A stretch of 64,000 bases of DNA, taken from positions 1 through 64,000 of the IMG/VR virus record IMGVR_UViG_3300040759_000032; one strand, written 5' to 3'. Below the pieces are notes generated by a model, which was not told the origin of the DNA, did not search any database, and saw only the letters and a program-made list of their open reading frames with translations. The first letter of the stretch is position 1; every line of letters begins with the position of its first letter. The position numbers and the translations under genes were made by a program. Source of the stretch: a virus. Positions 14,765 to 22,863 of the stretch are shown piece after piece.

Positions 14765-15034
14765 TCAGGGCTTGGGCTTGCGCCCGTCAAGCCATACGAG
14801 GCCGCCGATGATCGCGCCGATGATCGTGACGGCGAGGACGCTGCTCGCCGTGTCCCTGGACACGAATTTCTCCGAGGCGTCCTTGATGAAGTCCGCCCGG
14901 GCCTTCTCCTCGCGTTCCCGCTGCTGCCTCTCCCGGTCCTGCCTGCGGACGCTGAGCCAGGTGAACCAGGCGACAGGAACAGACAGGGCCAGGATCGCGG
15001 TGGCGACGGCGAGGATCCACGCGGCGACGAGCAT
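14765..15034 (-). CDS. two-helix membrane protein
   Basis: 89 residues. Hydrophobic helices at about 4-28 and 65-83 flank a highly charged heptad-like stretch (RRQDRERQQREREEKAR), so both ends probably cross the membrane with a cytosolic coiled coil between. It resembles small phage or plasmid membrane proteins of unknown role, and superinfection exclusion is only one possibility. Confidence 0.65.
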   Translation of the reverse strand: MLVAAWILAVATAILALSVPVAWFTWLSVRRQDRERQQREREEKARADFIKDASEKFVSRDTASSVLAVTIIGAIIGGLVWLDGRKPKP

Positions 15035-15043
15035 GAGGCGAGC

Positions 15044-15286
15044 CTAGGCGATGCGCTCCCATCCGTCCTCTTTCCGCTCCCACAGCTCGGGATCGGCGAA
15101 CCGCTCCCCCGGCGGCTCGGCCATGATCTGCTCAGCCACGGACCGGAGCCCGTAAGGCTGGTAATCCCACCGCTCGCCCTCGGGGGGCATGAACGGCTGC
15201 CAGGTCGTGTCGTAGACCACGGCGAAGGTGTACGCCGGGTCGTGGGCGGTCAGTTTGTCGAGCTCGGCCGTGACGCCGTTCTTCAC
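15044..15286 (-). CDS. hypothetical protein
   Basis: 80 residues from a GTG at 15286; a longer frame to 15442 covers the DUF397 gene and is not credible. Rich in Trp/Tyr/Pro (YDTTWQPFMPPEGERWDYQP) and ends with WERKEDGWERIA. It starts 11 bases after the DUF397 gene ends. No clear ribosome site, so the exact start is uncertain. Confidence 0.55.
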   Translation of the reverse strand: MKNGVTAELDKLTAHDPAYTFAVVYDTTWQPFMPPEGERWDYQPYGLRSVAEQIMAEPPGERFADPELWERKEDGWERIA

Positions 15287-15296
15287 CGCGAGGCCA

Positions 15297-15503
15297 CTAG
15301 CCGCCGAAGCGGTCGAACTCGCCGTTGCGCACTCCGCCGATGAACGCATGCCACTCGTCGGGGGTGAAGCGGAGAACCGACCCCTCCGCGTCCCGACTGT
15401 TGCGAACACCGATCTCGCCGGCGGACAGATCCGCCACCTCAACGCAGTTGCCGTTGGCGAAACTCAGCGAGCTCTTAATCCACTTGGGCTGGCCGTTGTT
15501 CAT
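15297..15503 (-). CDS. DUF397-domain protein
   Basis: 68 residues, covering the DUF397 domain end to end: WIKSSLSFANGNCVEVADLS, then VRNSRDAEGSVLRFTPDEW and a GGVRNGEFD tail. DUF397 proteins are small actinobacterial partners of XRE-TPR regulators and behave like antitoxin or regulatory accessories. A regulator of the partner type lies at 60131, far away, so this copy is not in the usual adjacent pair. The ATG has AACGGAGG upstream and overlaps the stop of the gene at 15500. Confidence 0.9.
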   Translation of the reverse strand: MNNGQPKWIKSSLSFANGNCVEVADLSAGEIGVRNSRDAEGSVLRFTPDEWHAFIGGVRNGEFDRFGG

Positions 15504-15949
15504 GTGCTCTCCTCCGTTGCTGTTGCCTGCTTGGCTGATTGATGGTTCTTGCCGAACAGCTCCCCGGCGTGATGCCGCCGCCAGACCTCAAGGGCTTCCT
15601 GGCGGAGCGTCATGCCGGGCGTCTCCGTGGTCCCGCCGTGGCAGGAGCACCGGCCCTCATGGTGGGCGAGGCCGCCGACGACATTCCGAAACTGGCACTC
15701 TTTATGCACGTGCGCGATGCGCGCGCCCTCCGTGGTCACGGCCACGGTCGCCTGGCCGGAGTCTCCTGCCGCCTGGTCGAACGGCTCCTCGCAGAGCAGG
15801 CACGACTCGCCTGCCGGGAATTCCTTGCGCATCTCCTCGATGAGACCGCCGGCCTCGTCGTAGCAGACGTACGACCACCACGGCTCGCCGAACCAGCCCC
15901 ACTGCTCGCGGCGGACCTCGATCGGGAGGTCGTCGAAAGGCGTCGTCAT
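15500..15949 (-). CDS. hypothetical zinc-binding protein
   Basis: 149 residues from ATG 15949 (MTTPFDDLPIEVRREQWGW). A CLLCEEPF zinc knuckle is followed by HVHKECQFRNVVGGLAHH and then CSCHGG, a pattern seen in actinobacterial proteins of unknown function. Four-base overlaps with both neighbours place it in the operon 15297-16230. Confidence 0.7.
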   Translation of the reverse strand: MTTPFDDLPIEVRREQWGWFGEPWWSYVCYDEAGGLIEEMRKEFPAGESCLLCEEPFDQAAGDSGQATVAVTTEGARIAHVHKECQFRNVVGGLAHHEGRCSCHGGTTETPGMTLRQEALEVWRRHHAGELFGKNHQSAKQATATEEST

Positions 15950-16230
15950 GGCGCGGCTTCCTCCCGGACAGGTGCCGGGACCCGCCCGTCGCAGGGATCC
16001 CCGGTCGGCCTCCCCGGGCGCCACCCGTACAGGCCGCAGTCGGGACACTTCGCGGCGCCCCAGCCTTTGAGTATCCGCCGTTCGGCCGCCTCGCTCGCGT
16101 CTCCGTAACCGGACGGCAGCGGGTAGTCGTGCAGCTCGTTCGGGCAGTCATCGCGGGGACCGGAGGTCATGTCGCTCAGGCACAGGTGGACGCGGGGGCC
16201 GACGAGGCGGGGCTTGCGCGGGCCGGTCAC
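15946..16230 (-). CDS. small zinc-ribbon protein
   Basis: 94 residues with overlapping start and stop. CLSDMTSGPRDDCPNELHDY in the first half and CPDCGLYGW near the middle suggest a small metal-binding fold. Family not recognised. Confidence 0.6.
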   Translation of the reverse strand: MTGPRKPRLVGPRVHLCLSDMTSGPRDDCPNELHDYPLPSGYGDASEAAERRILKGWGAAKCPDCGLYGWRPGRPTGDPCDGRVPAPVREEAAP

Positions 16231-16880
16231 GTCGCGGTCCCCCCTGTCTCCGGGTCATGCCATTCGCCGGGCGGTTTCGCCTCACCGTGGAGCCAGAACA
16301 GGGCGGGGTCGCCCTCGATCCGGCGGACCAGCTCCGGCGGCGCCGGGCTGGCGGACAGGGCGTGACGGAGCAGCTCACGGGCGATCCCGCGCGCCTGGTC
16401 CACCCAGGGCTCCGGCAGGCCCCGGGGGGAGGCGGGGTGGCAGCCGTGCGAGCAGGGACCGTCGCAGTACTTGCAGGTGCTCCGGCAGGCGCCGCACTCG
16501 CCGTGAAAGCACGCCGTCGAGACGTAGGCGTGCGGGACCGCGGCGAGGTCCGGAGCCGACGGGGGCAGGTGCGGCAGCGCCGCCTCGAGCACCCGCCGGA
16601 ACAGGGCCTCGTCCGACAGGACCGTCGGCTCGGGCCGGTCGGAGAGCAGGCGCGCGTGCTCGACTAGCGCGGCCCTGACTGCGGCGTCGGGGATCTCGGC
16701 CAACGTTCTTCCTCTCGTTCGGTGCGGGCAGTGGCGTGCGAGATGCCAGGCCCCGGGCGCGCGGTCCCCGGTCCAGTCATGGCATCGTCCGCAATAGCGC
16801 TGAGCGACGTCGTTCGGCTCGCGGGAGACGGCCCCGCAGCAGGGGCAGGTGAAGGAGGGCAGGTCGGGCGCGGCGCTCAC
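16227..16880 (-). CDS. Cys-rich protein, possible fusion of two small proteins
   Basis: 217 residues from a GTG at 16880 (GTGA overlap with the DUF4262 gene). Residues 8-40 form a common actinobacterial zinc ribbon (FTCPCCGAVSREPNDV, then YCGRCHDWTGD). The second part starts near LAEIPDAAVRAALVEH, where an in-frame TTG at 16703 has GAGGAAG upstream, so it may also be made alone. That part holds CFHGECGACRSTCKYCDGPC. A lost stop joining two genes is possible. Confidence 0.65.
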   Translation of the reverse strand: MSAAPDLPSFTCPCCGAVSREPNDVAQRYCGRCHDWTGDRAPGAWHLARHCPHRTRGRTLAEIPDAAVRAALVEHARLLSDRPEPTVLSDEALFRRVLEAALPHLPPSAPDLAAVPHAYVSTACFHGECGACRSTCKYCDGPCSHGCHPASPRGLPEPWVDQARGIARELLRHALSASPAPPELVRRIEGDPALFWLHGEAKPPGEWHDPETGGTAT

Positions 16881-17356
16881 GTCGACGTCCCGCCGATGTC
16901 CTGCGCCGCCGCCATGCCGGGATCGCAGCCCGGATCGCCGGGGAACCGCCCGCGCGGGTCCGGCCACACGATCTGCCGAACGGGAACCGCCTTCCCGTAG
17001 AAGCGGTTCGAGACCGCGAACGAGAGGCGGCAGAACGCGGGGGCGACGTCGCGCACCCGCACCAGGAAGCCTTCGGCGATCCTGTCGTAGTAGCCGCCCG
17101 GCTCCAGCGGGCCTTCCTCGGCGATACGGTCCACCGCGGCCTGCAGCACGCCGTGCGCCGACTCCGGCGGGAGTCCCGCGATCACCAGCTCGGGATGCCC
17201 GTACGTCGCCGTCAGGCCCGTCGTGTAGATGTAGGAGGGCTGGCCGGGGGCCTCGAAAACGCCGGTCGCGTGCCAGCCGACGTTGCGGATGCTCTCCCGG
17301 CACGTGTGCATGACCACCTCGGGCGAGGGGGCGGAGCACCTGTCATCGTGGGGCAT
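16877..17356 (-). CDS. DUF4262-domain protein
   Basis: 159 residues from ATG 17356. The conserved core YIYTTGLTATYGHPELVIAG followed by GLPPESAHGVLQ and a C-terminal FYGKAVPVRQIVWPD is typical of DUF4262, common on actinobacterial chromosomes and mobile elements. Function unknown. It follows the CCA-adding-type gene by a TGATG overlap and precedes a zinc-ribbon gene. Confidence 0.88.
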   Translation of the reverse strand: MPHDDRCSAPSPEVVMHTCRESIRNVGWHATGVFEAPGQPSYIYTTGLTATYGHPELVIAGLPPESAHGVLQAAVDRIAEEGPLEPGGYYDRIAEGFLVRVRDVAPAFCRLSFAVSNRFYGKAVPVRQIVWPDPRGRFPGDPGCDPGMAAAQDIGGTST

Positions 17357-18732
17357 CAGATCGCCTTCTCTCGCGCTTCCAGCCAGGCGACCGCCCCGGC
17401 CTCGTCTTCGAACTCCCCGGCGTCCTGCGCGGCGAGGGCTTCGGCCAGGATCGGCTTGAACGCCGGCCCTGGCTTCATCCCCGCCCCGATCAGGTGATCG
17501 CCGGTCAGCAGCCCCTTGGCCGGGCGCTCCTGCACCTTCAGGTCGCGCCCGACTTCGAGCCACAAGCGCGCCGGGCTGAGGGCCGCAGGATTGCCGCGCC
17601 CCTTGGCGTCGGCCGCGCACACCATCGCGAGCTCGGTCAGGGTCGCGGGCGCCAGCCGCCGCACGAGCCTGCGCACCGCGGGCTTCGTCGGGCGGCCGAA
17701 GCAGTTCATGTGCTCGGCGATCAACGGGAGGATCCGGGCGATGATCGCCTCAGGGCAGCCGATCGACTGGAGGAACGACCGCGCGGGCTCGACGCCTGCT
17801 TCCGCATGCCCGTGGGAGGTGATCCGGCCCCCGATGGTTTGCGTGTGCGTGACCTTGCCGATGTCGTGCAGCAGGGCCGCGAACACGATGACGAGCCGGT
17901 CCGTTCCCGTCAGCCCTGCTTCGTCGGCGAGGCGGGCGGCCTGGTCGGCGGTGAGGCCGGCGTGCGTCCAGACGTCTCCCTCCGGGTGCCACTGAGGGTC
18001 CTGGGCGACGCCGTGCATGTACGCGAGCTCGGGATAGCGCGCGTCCCACCAGGTGTCGCGCAGGACCGCCAGCGCGCGGCTGATGTGCGTCCCTCGCGTG
18101 CCGATCTTCTCCCACTCGCCCCAGACGCGCTCGATCGACAGCTCGGCGTACGAGCCCAGCAGGTCCCGGCACAGCCGGGCGGTCTCGGGAGCCATGGTGA
18201 AGCCGAACCGGGCCGCGAACTGGACGGCGCGGAGGACCCGCAGCGGGTCCTCTGCGAACGCCGGCGACGTATGCCGCAGGATGCCTGCCCGGAGGTCGTC
18301 AAGGCCGCCGTGGCAGTCGATTACCTGCTCGGTCGCGGGGTCGGCGATGAGCGCGTTGATCGTGAAGTCGCGGCGGGCGCTGGCCTCCTCGAAGCCGAGG
18401 TCGCTATCCGGGATCACGGTGAAGCCGCGGTGCCCGGCCGCGGCCTTGCTCTCACGGCGCGGGAGGGAGACGTCGACCTCGGTGCCGCCGGAGCGCACCT
18501 TGAGCACGCCGAACGACTTCCCGGCCTCGGTCACCTTCCCGACTCCGGCGAGCACGGCCGCAAGCTTGTCGGTGTCGGTGACTCCGTACACCTCGACGTC
18601 GTTGTCCTTCACCGGAAAGCCGAGCAGGGCGTCGCGGACGCACCCGCCGACCAGCATCGGCCGTCCGCCGATGCTGCGGATAGCGGCCAGCACCAGGACG
18701 AGGTCCGCATCCGGCCGGGGCGGCGGGATCAC
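17356..18732 (-). CDS. cca: CCA-adding-type tRNA nucleotidyltransferase with HD domain
   Basis: 458 residues from a GTG at 18732 overlapping the upstream stop. The class II head has LVGGCVRDALLG (29-38), the metal-binding acidic pair in KDNDVEVYG (43-48) and RRDFTINAL, followed by the RNA-binding neck (EDPLRVLRAVQFAARFGF). An HD domain follows (FAALLHDIGKVTHT ... SHGHAEAG). Bacterial CCA enzymes add or repair the 3' CCA of tRNA; the HD domain gives phosphatase/phosphodiesterase activity in E. coli. Here the acidic motif reads DND rather than DxD of the usual DVDL form, but both carboxylates are kept. Operon with an NTase and RtcB. Confidence 0.9.
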   Translation of the reverse strand: MIPPPRPDADLVLVLAAIRSIGGRPMLVGGCVRDALLGFPVKDNDVEVYGVTDTDKLAAVLAGVGKVTEAGKSFGVLKVRSGGTEVDVSLPRRESKAAAGHRGFTVIPDSDLGFEEASARRDFTINALIADPATEQVIDCHGGLDDLRAGILRHTSPAFAEDPLRVLRAVQFAARFGFTMAPETARLCRDLLGSYAELSIERVWGEWEKIGTRGTHISRALAVLRDTWWDARYPELAYMHGVAQDPQWHPEGDVWTHAGLTADQAARLADEAGLTGTDRLVIVFAALLHDIGKVTHTQTIGGRITSHGHAEAGVEPARSFLQSIGCPEAIIARILPLIAEHMNCFGRPTKPAVRRLVRRLAPATLTELAMVCAADAKGRGNPAALSPARLWLEVGRDLKVQERPAKGLLTGDHLIGAGMKPGPAFKPILAEALAAQDAGEFEDEAGAVAWLEAREKAI

Positions 18733-19442
18733 AGCCGGTCCCAGTACACGTAGCGGACCTGCTGCAGCCACGCTTCGGCCGCCGACTCGTCAGGGCGGTC
18801 CGGAAGCACGCCGGGCTTGTCGAACTGAGCCTCGGCGTATCGGAGATCGTTAACGGCAAGGTCCAGGTCGCCGTCTGCTATGCGCTCGCCGAAACTCTTG
18901 CACGCATCCGCCATGTCAGGTGAGAGCCTGATCGTCAACTTGGCCGTCCGGTGAAGCTCAAGGCCCTGCTCCAGCAGTCTGCGCAGGTGACGGGCGTGCT
19001 TCGCGGTCCGCTTCCTGGTGTCGGCCGAGAACGAGCCGTCACCCCGGTTCCGGATGCGCCCGAACTGCTGCGAGGCATAGCCGAGATAGGCGTTCCGGAC
19101 CGCCTTCGCCGACAGGAACGACGTCCGGATGCCGATGAGCGTCTCGCCGTCGGGCGTGATGACCTCGTGGTCGTTCAGCCAGAGCAGCTCCGTGACCGTC
19201 GGGTTGCAGCTCAGCAGCAGCGCGGCCAGCTTCCCCGCCTCGTGGTAGACGGCATCCGGCTTCGTGCTGACCCAGGTCGCGGCCTTCCCGGTCGGCAGGT
19301 GCAGCCCGTGGAACTGCGATGTCGGCGCGGCGTGGCAGCCGATCCTGTCCACGTCGGAGTCCTCGGTCGCCAGCCCGTAGGCGGTCGATCCGTTGATTCC
19401 CGCGAGCAGCACGTTCGGGGGCTGGTTGACCTCAGCGTCCAC
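18729..19442 (-). CDS. nucleotidyltransferase of the YcgL/Pol-beta type
   Basis: 237 residues. GINGSTAYGLATEDSDVDRIG at residues 15-34 is the GS...D.D signature of the Pol-beta nucleotidyltransferase fold (Asp30, Asp32). A helical C-terminal domain (residues 110-237) with KAVRNAYLGYASQQ resembles the YcgL family. Substrate unknown. Its position between RtcB and the CCA-adding-type enzyme suggests an RNA end-processing role, but this is inference. Confidence 0.85.
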   Translation of the reverse strand: MDAEVNQPPNVLLAGINGSTAYGLATEDSDVDRIGCHAAPTSQFHGLHLPTGKAATWVSTKPDAVYHEAGKLAALLLSCNPTVTELLWLNDHEVITPDGETLIGIRTSFLSAKAVRNAYLGYASQQFGRIRNRGDGSFSADTRKRTAKHARHLRRLLEQGLELHRTAKLTIRLSPDMADACKSFGERIADGDLDLAVNDLRYAEAQFDKPGVLPDRPDESAAEAWLQQVRYVYWDRL

Positions 19443-19443
19443 G

Positions 19444-21585
19444 TCAGTCGCCCTTCACATTGACGATCTGCCGCAGCGTGTGACGGATCTCCACCAGGTC
19501 GGCAGCGTCGGCCATCACGACGTCGATCGGCTTGTAGGCGGAGGGGTGCTCGTCGAGGAAGGCGTCGGACCGTCCCCACTCGATGCCGCCCATCCGCTCG
19601 TCGAGGTCCGCGCGGGTGAACGTCTTCTCCGCCTGCTTGCGGCTGAGCTGGCGTCCCGCGCCGTGGGGTGACGAGCAGAGCGAGAGCTTGTTCCCCTTCC
19701 CTGCGACCACGTACGACGCGGCGCCCATCGAACCCGGGATGAGGCCGAGCTTTCCCTCGGTCGCGTCGATCGCGCCCTTCCGAGACAGCCAGACGTGACC
19801 GCTGCGGCCCTTCGGCCTCTTCCAGTAGTCGAGCAGGCCGCCGGTCATCTGCTCGGTGTAGTTGTGGTGGCACTGGATCGTGTCCTCGATCCGCACGCTG
19901 CCGCCCATGAAGTCCTCAAGGCAGCGGTGGGCGCGGTCGAGCATCTCCTCGCGGTTGAAGCGGGCGAATTCCTGTGCCCACCGCAGGTCGCGCAGGTAGT
20001 CCCAGAATTCCTGCTCACCTTCGACGAGGTAGGCGAGGTCCGGGTCCGGCAGGCTGATCCACCGGCGCTGGCACTGCTCCTGCGCGATCTTGATGTGCCG
20101 CGTAGCGAGCTTGTTGCCGACGCCGCGGCTGCCGCTGTGAAGGAACAGCCACACCCGGTCCTGCTCGTCGAGTGAGACCTCGATGAAGTGGTTGCCGCTC
20201 CCGAGCGACCCGAGCTGCAATCGCCAGTTCGCCGCCACCTGCTCGGCGCTGTCCAGGCCATCTCGCGCTTCAAGGTGGGCGATCAGGCTGCGGGTGTAAC
20301 GCCCGTCGTAGATCGCGTCGTTGTACTTCCCGGCCGATAGCGGGATGGCCCGCTCGATCGATTCGCGCAGTCGGCTGAGCGGCGGCGCGTCAGGGCCGGT
20401 CAGGTGCTCGCGGGTCAGCTCGGTGAGCGCGGCCATCATGCCGCAGTTGCCGGTCATGACGACGTTCCCGCCGCGTCGCATCACCCAGTAGCCGGACGGG
20501 ACCGTGAAGCAGTAGGCCCGGCCGTCATCGCTCGGCTCGACGGTGATCGGCGTCTTAGGAACGCTCCCCATGCCGACCATGGTGTTCGTGTTGGCGAAGA
20601 CCCGATAGTCGGTCTCGCCGTCGCGGTAGTGCTCATCGGAGCGCAGGACCGCCCGATAGCCGCACGCTGTGAAGGCGTACTGGATGAAGTCGGCCGAGGC
20701 CTGATCCCGGGTGTAGAAGCAGCGGTCGTCGAGGTTGCCGTCCCAACGCAGGCATTCGTCGGCGATGACCGCGAGTTGCTCGGCCGACGCGCCCCAGAAC
20801 AGGTCGTAGGACTTGGCCATGATCGGCGGATTGAACCTCATCGAAAATGTTCCGTCGCTGTTGTCGTGCTCAGTCCACGAGATTCCGGCGTCCGTGAGCA
20901 GTTCGCGAGCGCGGCCGATCTTGCGCTCCTTCTGCAGGTGGAGGACCGCTGCGCCGTGGTTTAGCGCGCTGTCGGCGTTGACCATCACCTGCACCCTGAT
21001 CTGCGCGTCCGACAAGCTCACCTTGGTGTCCAGGTCCGGTGTGAACACGGTGGCGAACTCGGCCTTGAAGCCCTGCTTCAGTCGACCGTGCTCGGCCGCG
21101 AAGTCGGCCGCCTGCATCACCGTCATCACGCGGCAGCGGGCACGGCCGGTGATCCTCCAGCACAGAACCCGGTGATCCGCCGAGAGCATCTGGTCGACGC
21201 CGTACTTGGTCTTCAGGCGGTAGAACTCGTCGCACTCCTTGACGATGTAGGCCGAGGGTTCCACGAGGCGGCCGGCCCCGGTGAACGGGTCGTACTGCAT
21301 GACCTTGCCGCCGTGGTAGTCGCCGATCTTGCGCCAGCCATCGGGCGACAGGTACTCACTGTCCCGGTCGACGCAGCCGATGTCGACGCCGACGGCGGCG
21401 GGGATGATCGCGCCGAGCGTCGGGATGACCGACCCGACTGTGGCACCGCGCCCCCAGTGGGCGTCCGGCATCACCGCCAGGTGGGGCCAGATGAAAGGCA
21501 TCGACGCGGTCGCCTCGGCCTGCTTGCGCGCGCCGTCCTCGAGGATCGACGCCCAGTTGAAAAGACTCTTGCTGATCTGCTCCAT
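19444..21585 (-). CDS. rtcB: RtcB RNA ligase precursor interrupted by an intein
   Basis: 713 residues. Exteins are 1-70 and 381-713 (403 residues together, a normal RtcB length). RtcB joins 2',3'-cyclic-phosphate and 5'-OH RNA ends using GTP and Mn2+. Seen: GVDIG | CGM (metal-binding Asp68 and Cys381 flank the intein), GSGNHF (His466), HSGSRGVGNKLATRH, and SSPHGAGR with the likely guanylated His641. The intein sits exactly before the metal-binding Cys, so the ligase is inactive until spliced. AGGAAG precedes the ATG. Downstream genes encode an NTase and a CCA-adding-type enzyme, together a likely tRNA-repair operon. Confidence 0.95.
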   Translation of the reverse strand: MEQISKSLFNWASILEDGARKQAEATASMPFIWPHLAVMPDAHWGRGATVGSVIPTLGAIIPAAVGVDIGCVDRDSEYLSPDGWRKIGDYHGGKVMQYDPFTGAGRLVEPSAYIVKECDEFYRLKTKYGVDQMLSADHRVLCWRITGRARCRVMTVMQAADFAAEHGRLKQGFKAEFATVFTPDLDTKVSLSDAQIRVQVMVNADSALNHGAAVLHLQKERKIGRARELLTDAGISWTEHDNSDGTFSMRFNPPIMAKSYDLFWGASAEQLAVIADECLRWDGNLDDRCFYTRDQASADFIQYAFTACGYRAVLRSDEHYRDGETDYRVFANTNTMVGMGSVPKTPITVEPSDDGRAYCFTVPSGYWVMRRGGNVVMTGNCGMMAALTELTREHLTGPDAPPLSRLRESIERAIPLSAGKYNDAIYDGRYTRSLIAHLEARDGLDSAEQVAANWRLQLGSLGSGNHFIEVSLDEQDRVWLFLHSGSRGVGNKLATRHIKIAQEQCQRRWISLPDPDLAYLVEGEQEFWDYLRDLRWAQEFARFNREEMLDRAHRCLEDFMGGSVRIEDTIQCHHNYTEQMTGGLLDYWKRPKGRSGHVWLSRKGAIDATEGKLGLIPGSMGAASYVVAGKGNKLSLCSSPHGAGRQLSRKQAEKTFTRADLDERMGGIEWGRSDAFLDEHPSAYKPIDVVMADAADLVEIRHTLRQIVNVKGD
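20446..21375 (-). mobile_element. RtcB intein with a degenerate LAGLIDADG-type endonuclease
   Basis: 310 residues (71-380 of the precursor). It begins CVDRDSEYLSPDGW, has a block-B-like SADHRVLCW (His near 138) and ends GGNVVMTGN before Cys381. The penultimate position is Gly where most class 1 inteins have His, so splicing may be slower or need other residues. The middle holds two helices like LAGLIDADG blocks (VQVMVNADSAL, AVIADECLRWDGNL), suggesting a homing endonuclease that may be degenerate. Confidence 0.9.
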
Positions 21586-21591
21586 AACTTC

Positions 21592-21888
21592 CTATCCTTC
21601 TGTGACCTTCAAAGGGGTTTCTGCCGAGCGTTCTCGCCGGTACGCCGCCACGGCCTCGGGGCCTGCGAACGGGAGCCCGGCCCGCCGGTTCTCGAGGTAC
21701 ACGGCCACCGCCCGGAGCCGGTCCGCGATCACCCTCGGCCCGCTGGCAAGCGTCCGCTCAGTCAGCACGCAGCGGGGAAGCGAGCCCACCCGGACGGTCC
21801 AGCCGACCACGTCGGCGTCGATGGCGGCTGCGATCTCGCGGAGCTCTGCGGGGTCGACAGTCGCGCCCCAGGCGGTCGCGCTCGTCAT
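21592..21888 (-). CDS. hypothetical helical protein
   Basis: 98 residues, mostly alpha/beta with VVGWTVRVGSLPRCVL and a long helix (RVIADRLRAVAVYLENR). It lies 6 bases upstream of rtcB in the same operon. Family not recognised. Confidence 0.65.
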   Translation of the reverse strand: MTSATAWGATVDPAELREIAAAIDADVVGWTVRVGSLPRCVLTERTLASGPRVIADRLRAVAVYLENRRAGLPFAGPEAVAAYRRERSAETPLKVTEG

Positions 21889-22103
21889 CGCCCTGCCTCC
21901 CCGGCGATCTCAGGGGCGGGCTCCGGCTCGCCCCGGACCTGCGCCAGCGTCCACTTCCCGATGAGCGTCACCGAGTCCACGTCACCGCACGCGCACCGGC
22001 GCAGGATCAAAGTCGTCGCCAGCCCGGTGCTGAACAGGGACACGTTGTTGTGCTGGACGGCCGCGGGCTGGCGGTCGTGCTCGTGCTTGCGAGGCCAGAT
22101 CAC
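21885..22103 (-). CDS. small hypothetical protein
   Basis: 72 residues from a GTG at 22103 that overlaps the upstream stop (GTGA). Contains WPRKHEHDRQPAAVQHNNVS and a single CAC cysteine pair. Tight overlaps on both sides support it as a real operon gene. Function unknown. Confidence 0.55.
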   Translation of the reverse strand: MIWPRKHEHDRQPAAVQHNNVSLFSTGLATTLILRRCACGDVDSVTLIGKWTLAQVRGEPEPAPEIAGEAGR

Positions 22104-22603
22104 GACAGCCCCCGGAAGCTGCCGATCCACTGGCCGAAGGTGGGCACGGTCGCGTACCCGTACTCACGGCAGAACGCGGCGTAGGCCGCGCCTAGCGCCT
22201 GCAGGTCCTCCCCGCTCCCGAGCGCCCTCCTGGCCGCCTCCGGGGCGAGTTCGGCCTCAGCCTCGGCGCGGGCCTCGAGCGCCCACGTACGGGCCGCCAC
22301 AGCGGGCTCAAGGCATACGCGGGCCGCTTCCGCGTCGGTCTCGTACTGAGCGGTCTCAGCCGCGAGCCGGGCCCTCTCCCGGGCTGCCGCCTCGCGGATC
22401 GTCTCCCCGTCCACGGCCAGCTGATGGCGGCGCTCCTCGACGCCGGCCAGCGTCTCCTGAGCCTTCGCGTCCCGCTCCGCCGCGCTCGCCGAGTGCCCCG
22501 ATCCCCAGGTGTCGATCGACCGGCGCATAGCCGGGGCAAGCCAGACCACAAGCGTCATCAGCGGGATGAAGACCGCCGCCGCCACGATCAGGGTGTCAAT
22601 CAT
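22100..22603 (-). CDS. membrane-anchored coiled-coil protein
   Basis: 167 residues. An N-terminal membrane helix (about 4-26) is followed by about 95 residues of Ala/Glu/Arg-rich heptads predicted to form a coiled coil, then a short C-terminal domain ending YATVPTFGQWIGSFRGLS. Good ribosome site (AAGGAG). Role unknown. Confidence 0.7.
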   Translation of the reverse strand: MIDTLIVAAAVFIPLMTLVVWLAPAMRRSIDTWGSGHSASAAERDAKAQETLAGVEERRHQLAVDGETIREAAARERARLAAETAQYETDAEAARVCLEPAVAARTWALEARAEAEAELAPEAARRALGSGEDLQALGAAYAAFCREYGYATVPTFGQWIGSFRGLS

Positions 22604-22863
22604 TTGCTCTCCTTCTCTCCGCCGATCAGTTCCGGTACCGCCTGGTTACCCGGCGTTCTCGTCCCGCCGGTCCTGCCCGCGCTCCCGGTCCCGCAGGAAT
22701 GCCGCCCGTGGTCCCGTCCCGGCGGCGGCTTGTGCACCCACCCCCCGCAGTAGGTGAGGTAGCCCTCGGCCCTCACAGGGCAGGGGATGACGGGCAGGCG
22801 GCAGAAGTGGCAGCGGGGAGTCTCGGCCGGGGCGGGCGCTGGCGCGGGCATGGTCTCGGTCAC
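22600..22863 (-). CDS. small Cys/His protein
   Basis: 87 residues. A Pro/Ala-rich start is followed by CHFCRLPVIPCPV and YCGGWVHKPP, a zinc-ribbon-like pattern, then a Gly/Thr-rich tail. Overlaps both neighbours by 4 bp, lying between the HerA-like ATPase and the coiled-coil protein. Confidence 0.6.
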   Translation of the reverse strand: MTETMPAPAPAPAETPRCHFCRLPVIPCPVRAEGYLTYCGGWVHKPPPGRDHGRHSCGTGSAGRTGGTRTPGNQAVPELIGGEKESK

